From Sphaerisporangium rufum (GTDB taxonomy: Bacteria; Actinomycetota; Actinomycetes; Streptosporangiales; Streptosporangiaceae): 64,000 nt of DNA. The notes under the pieces were generated by a model. It had not been told where the DNA came from. It made no database searches and saw nothing but the letters and a program-made list of their open reading frames with translations. The DNA is taken from positions 1 through 64,000 of the forward strand of contig NZ_BOOU01000048.1 of the NCBI RefSeq assembly GCF_016863395.1, written 5' to 3'. Shown piece after piece: positions 61,401 through 64,000 of the stretch; positions within the stretch are counted from its first letter, which is position 1; each line of letters starts with the position of its first letter. The translations under genes were made by a program, and so were the position numbers.

Positions 61401-64000
61401 TCAGCCGGTGAGGGTGAGGAAGCGCTCGACGATGACCGCCAGCGCCACCACCGTCGCCACCGACCCGGCCACCACCAGCCGGCGCCGGACCCGCGGCCCG
61501 CCCGCCCGGCCGCGCAGCCGGGACAGTTCCGCACCGAACAGCGCCGCCGCCGCGATCGCCAGCGCCGCCAGGCCGACCGGCGTCCACGGGGTCGACGGAT
61601 CGCCCACCGAGGCGCTGGCGGTCGGCGGCGGGATCTCCGACCCCCGCGGGTAGGAGCGCAGCGTGTACAGCGCGGCGTCGGCGTTGGCGTACACACGTTT
61701 GAGGGCGGTCGAGCGGTCCAGCGACGCGCGGAACCGCGGCCCCCAGTCGGCGGGGAATCCCTCGTTCAGCTCCAGGTAGGCCGCCTGGCCCCGCGTCATG
61801 ATGACGAAGGTGTTGCGGGGCTTGCCGCGCAGCGCAGTGAGCACCCCGGCCAGGTTCCGCGGATCGGCGGTCACCAGCGCCTGGTCGTAATCCACCCGGT
61901 CGATGTCGCGCTCGCGCCACGGGATGGTGGGGGTCACCTCGTCGCCCAGCCGCGGCACCAGGTACAGCACCCGGGCGCTCGGCCGGTCGTGCTCGTACAC
62001 GTAGCGCATCGCCGCGACCTCGCCGGTGGTGACCCGCTCGAACTTCTCGTTGCCGTACCGGGCGAGGATGAACGCCACCGACAGCGCCAGCGCGACGACC
62101 GCGGCCAGCACCGCCGACACCCGCCGGGTGAGGTGCGGGCCGAACCGGCGCGGCCGGATCCGGAACGGGACGGTCTCGCCCTCCCGGCCGCCGGTCGAGT
62201 GCGCGGGCAGGTTCGGGAAGAACGCGTAGGCGCCCAGAATGCACGCCGCGGGCAGCGCGAACATGTAGACCCGCAACCCGATCTCGCCGCCGTAGCTCTG
62301 CAGCGCCAGGGCCAGCGTGGGCACGCAGAGCAGCAGCACCGCCACCCGGTCGCCGACGCCGCGCCGCAGCCGGCGCAGCAACCCGACCCCGGCGAACAGC
62401 AGGATCACCCCGGTGATCCCGAGCCGTACCTTGAGCACCAGGGCGTGCGAGGGGTCGGTGCCCACCAGTCGGTCGCCGGTGTTCTCCTGCAGGTTGGCGA
62501 AGATCTTGCCGATCCCGCCGAACAGCTCGTCGATCCGGCCGCTCCAGAACGGGGTGGCCTGGTAGTTCACCCAGGCGATCACCAGCAGCCCGAGGAACAC
62601 CGGCAGCGCCAGCGACAGCGTGGTGCGCCGCAGCACGATGAGTCCCGTCAGCGCGCCGAGCATCATGAACGGGGTGATCTGGTGGGTGGCGATGGTGGCG
62701 CCGAACAGCGCGACCAGCAGGGTGAGCAGCACCACCCGATCGGTCACCGTCGTCGGCCGGGACGGCAGCTCGCCGGGGGTGAGGGCGTCCAGCCGGGCCA
62801 GCAGCCGCCGGAGCCGCCCCCGGGCGGGCGGCGGCGCCGTCCGGGGCTGCACCCGGCCGAACCAGCGCAGCAGGAACGCGACGAACACCAGGTACAGGGC
62901 GTAGGTGAAGCCCTGCGGCGAGAAGTAGTCCTGCCCGATCCACTGGGTGAGGATGAACAGCAGCGCGGCGAACCACCGGGCCCGGGTGGTCGCCACCAGC
63001 TGGCGCAGGATCAGCACGAACGGCAGCAGATAGAGCAGGTTGGACACGAACGGCGTCCACTGCAGGATGGCCGCGGTGTCCTGCACGCCGGCGGCGCGCA
63101 GCACGAACCCGAACAGCGCGAAGAACCCCGGCCAGGCGAAGCGGGCGTCCAGCCCGGGCAGCGCCTCGCCGGCGCGTCCGATGTACTCGGCGAAGCCCGC
63201 GTGGATCCACGCGGTGTGAAAACGCGGCTCGGTCTCCACCAGCGCCGCGGCGCCGTGCAGTACGAAGGTGACCGCGGTGAGTTGGAACAGCAGCACGCCG
63301 CGCCGGTCGGTGTTCTGGGTCAGCGTGACGAAGAACGACACGATGATCATCGCGATCGCGGCGAACGCCGTCACCGGCAGCGCGGAGATCAACCCGAGGC
63401 CGCCGATGCGGTCCAGGTCGACGCCGCGCATCGGCCCGTACGGCACCCGCAGCGCGAGTACGTACATGACCAGGCCCTCAAGGGTCAGCAGCGGCGGCAG
63501 CCAGGCGGCCACGCTCGCCGCCAGCCGCCCGGCCGCGGCCGCCTCGGTGGCGGCCGGCCCGGCCGGTGCGGGAGTGATCTCCGGCTCACCGGTCCGGCCG
63601 GCCGGCGGCTCGGCCGCCCGCTCCGGTCCGGCCGGTGCGGGGTCGTCGTGGACGGCGGGTATGACGGCGGTCTGCGGGTCGCCGGCCGGCTCCGCATCTG
63701 GTTCTGGTTCGTCTGGTGCGGGGTCGTCGTGGACGGCGGGTATGACGGCGGTCTGCGGGTCGCCGTCCGGTTCTGCCTCGGGTTCTGGTTCGTCTGGTTC
63801 GTGGACGGCGGGTATGACGGCGGTCTCCGGGTCGCCGGCCGGCTCCGCGTCTGGTTCCGGCTCGCCGGGTGCGGGGTCGTCGTGGACGGCGGGCTCGCCG
63901 GCCGGGGGCGCCGGCGCCGTGCGGCGCTCCTCCCGCACCGCGGCGAAATCCGCCGTCTCCGGCTCGACCGGCCCGGTGTCATGGTCGGTGGCCTGGTCCG
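61401..64000 (-). CDS. Large polytopic membrane protein, 5' end outside the window
   Basis: The frame is open from the window edge to a TGA, giving at least 866 residues. An acidic, Pro-rich repeat region comes first; then about a dozen membrane helices run from LLTLEGLVMYVLALRV through AIHQ-like ATHQITPFMMLGAL to ARYG; after them an outer domain of 200 residues (RVLYLVPRLGDEV, NTFVIMTRGQAAYLE) and a last helix near the C-terminus. The layout resembles GT-C glycosyltransferases or polysaccharide polymerases. A GTG at 63938 is a possible internal start, but no stop separates it from the edge, so the true start is probably outside. Confidence 0.75.
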   Translation of the reverse strand, partial: DQATDHDTGPVEPETADFAAVREERRTAPAPPAGEPAVHDDPAPGEPEPDAEPAGDPETAVIPAVHEPDEPEPEAEPDGDPQTAVIPAVHDDPAPDEPEPDAEPAGDPQTAVIPAVHDDPAPAGPERAAEPPAGRTGEPEITPAPAGPAATEAAAAGRLAASVAAWLPPLLTLEGLVMYVLALRVPYGPMRGVDLDRIGGLGLISALPVTAFAAIAMIIVSFFVTLTQNTDRRGVLLFQLTAVTFVLHGAAALVETEPRFHTAWIHAGFAEYIGRAGEALPGLDARFAWPGFFALFGFVLRAAGVQDTAAILQWTPFVSNLLYLLPFVLILRQLVATTRARWFAALLFILTQWIGQDYFSPQGFTYALYLVFVAFLLRWFGRVQPRTAPPPARGRLRRLLARLDALTPGELPSRPTTVTDRVVLLTLLVALFGATIATHQITPFMMLGALTGLIVLRRTTLSLALPVFLGLLVIAWVNYQATPFWSGRIDELFGGIGKIFANLQENTGDRLVGTDPSHALVLKVRLGITGVILLFAGVGLLRRLRRGVGDRVAVLLLCVPTLALALQSYGGEIGLRVYMFALPAACILGAYAFFPNLPAHSTGGREGETVPFRIRPRRFGPHLTRRVSAVLAAVVALALSVAFILARYGNEKFERVTTGEVAAMRYVYEHDRPSARVLYLVPRLGDEVTPTIPWRERDIDRVDYDQALVTADPRNLAGVLTALRGKPRNTFVIMTRGQAAYLELNEGFPADWGPRFRASLDRSTALKRVYANADAALYTLRSYPRGSEIPPPTASASVGDPSTPWTPVGLAALAIAAAALFGAELSRLRGRAGGPRVRRRLVVAGSVATVVALAVIVERFLTLTG
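63636..63890 (-). repeat. Coding 81-bp tandem repeat in the membrane protein
   Basis: About three units of 81 bp, one shortened to 72 bp, encode a 27-residue motif built on TAVIPAVHDDPAP and EPEPDAEPAGDPQ. They form the acidic cytoplasmic tail before the first helix. Repeat starts on the plus strand fall at about 63636, 63717, 63798 and 63870. Confidence 0.8.

Noticed and set aside
60070-63210. A 1046-codon minus-strand open frame
   Set aside because: Only its last 349 codons encode a protein (the APH-type kinase). The upstream part is Arg/Gly/Pro-rich and lies antiparallel in frame register to the real membrane protein gene, which is the coding frame there.

Overview
The window is about 74% GC by eye, with GTG/TTG starts, many ATGA/GTGA overlaps, Tat-type and lipoprotein signals, a PknB-type kinase, DUF2510, Roadblock proteins and an N-acetylglucosamine ABC system lacking its own ATPase. 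This points to a filamentous actinomycete. A member of the Streptosporangiales or a relative is plausible, but that is inference. No phage, IS element or CRISPR array was seen. The only RNA gene found is tRNA-His.

Layout. (1) 0.7-13.9 kb, plus strand: a complete group 1h (high-affinity type) [NiFe]-hydrogenase locus. It begins with a SIS/HypC-like/SIS module. The structural genes (hhyS, hhyL), a NifU-like protein, hydrogenase-associated proteins of unknown function, a maturation protease and hypA, hypC, hypD and hypE follow; hypB and hypF are not in the window. (2) 13.9-20.1 kb: a frameshifted GT4 glycosyltransferase, an LLM oxidoreductase, an XRE regulator/methionine aminopeptidase pair with a palindromic operator, and an OmpR/histidine-kinase pair. 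(3) 20.4-27 kb: two secreted proteins, a Roadblock/DUF4388/Roadblock operon, DUF523 and DUF4032 proteins. (4) 27.1-30.7 kb: ngcEFG behind a DasR-like site, a consensus-like promoter and a second palindrome. (5) 30.7-39.6 kb: phhB, a PEP-synthase-like phosphotransferase coupled to a TetR gene, a spermidine-synthase-like protein, a penicillin-binding-like protein lacking its catalytic residues, an HdeD-like protein, lysine 6-transaminase and a small LuxR protein. (6) 39.7-47.6 kb: tRNA-His with terminator, orn, a DUF2510 protein, a pseudokinase abutting an active Ser/Thr kinase, and a PPOX/MocR divergent pair.

(7) 47.6-64 kb: genes typical of exopolysaccharide loci (DegT aminotransferase, CelD-like GNAT, amidase-like protein, GH39-like hydrolase, and a very large membrane protein at the right edge). 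They are split by a stretch of clearly lower GC (about 52.4-61.4 kb). This stretch holds a tightly coupled operon: small protein, SAH-hydrolase-like dehydrogenase, P-loop kinase, GT8, APH-type kinase, GT2, PIG-L deacetylase and GT4. It is flanked by a convergent second APH-type kinase and by a decayed XRE/TPR regulator gene coupled to a small two-repeat protein. It reads as a horizontally acquired pathway for an amino-sugar glycoside or glycoconjugate and is the best candidate here for an undescribed system.

All family names come from reading motifs by eye; no database search was run.
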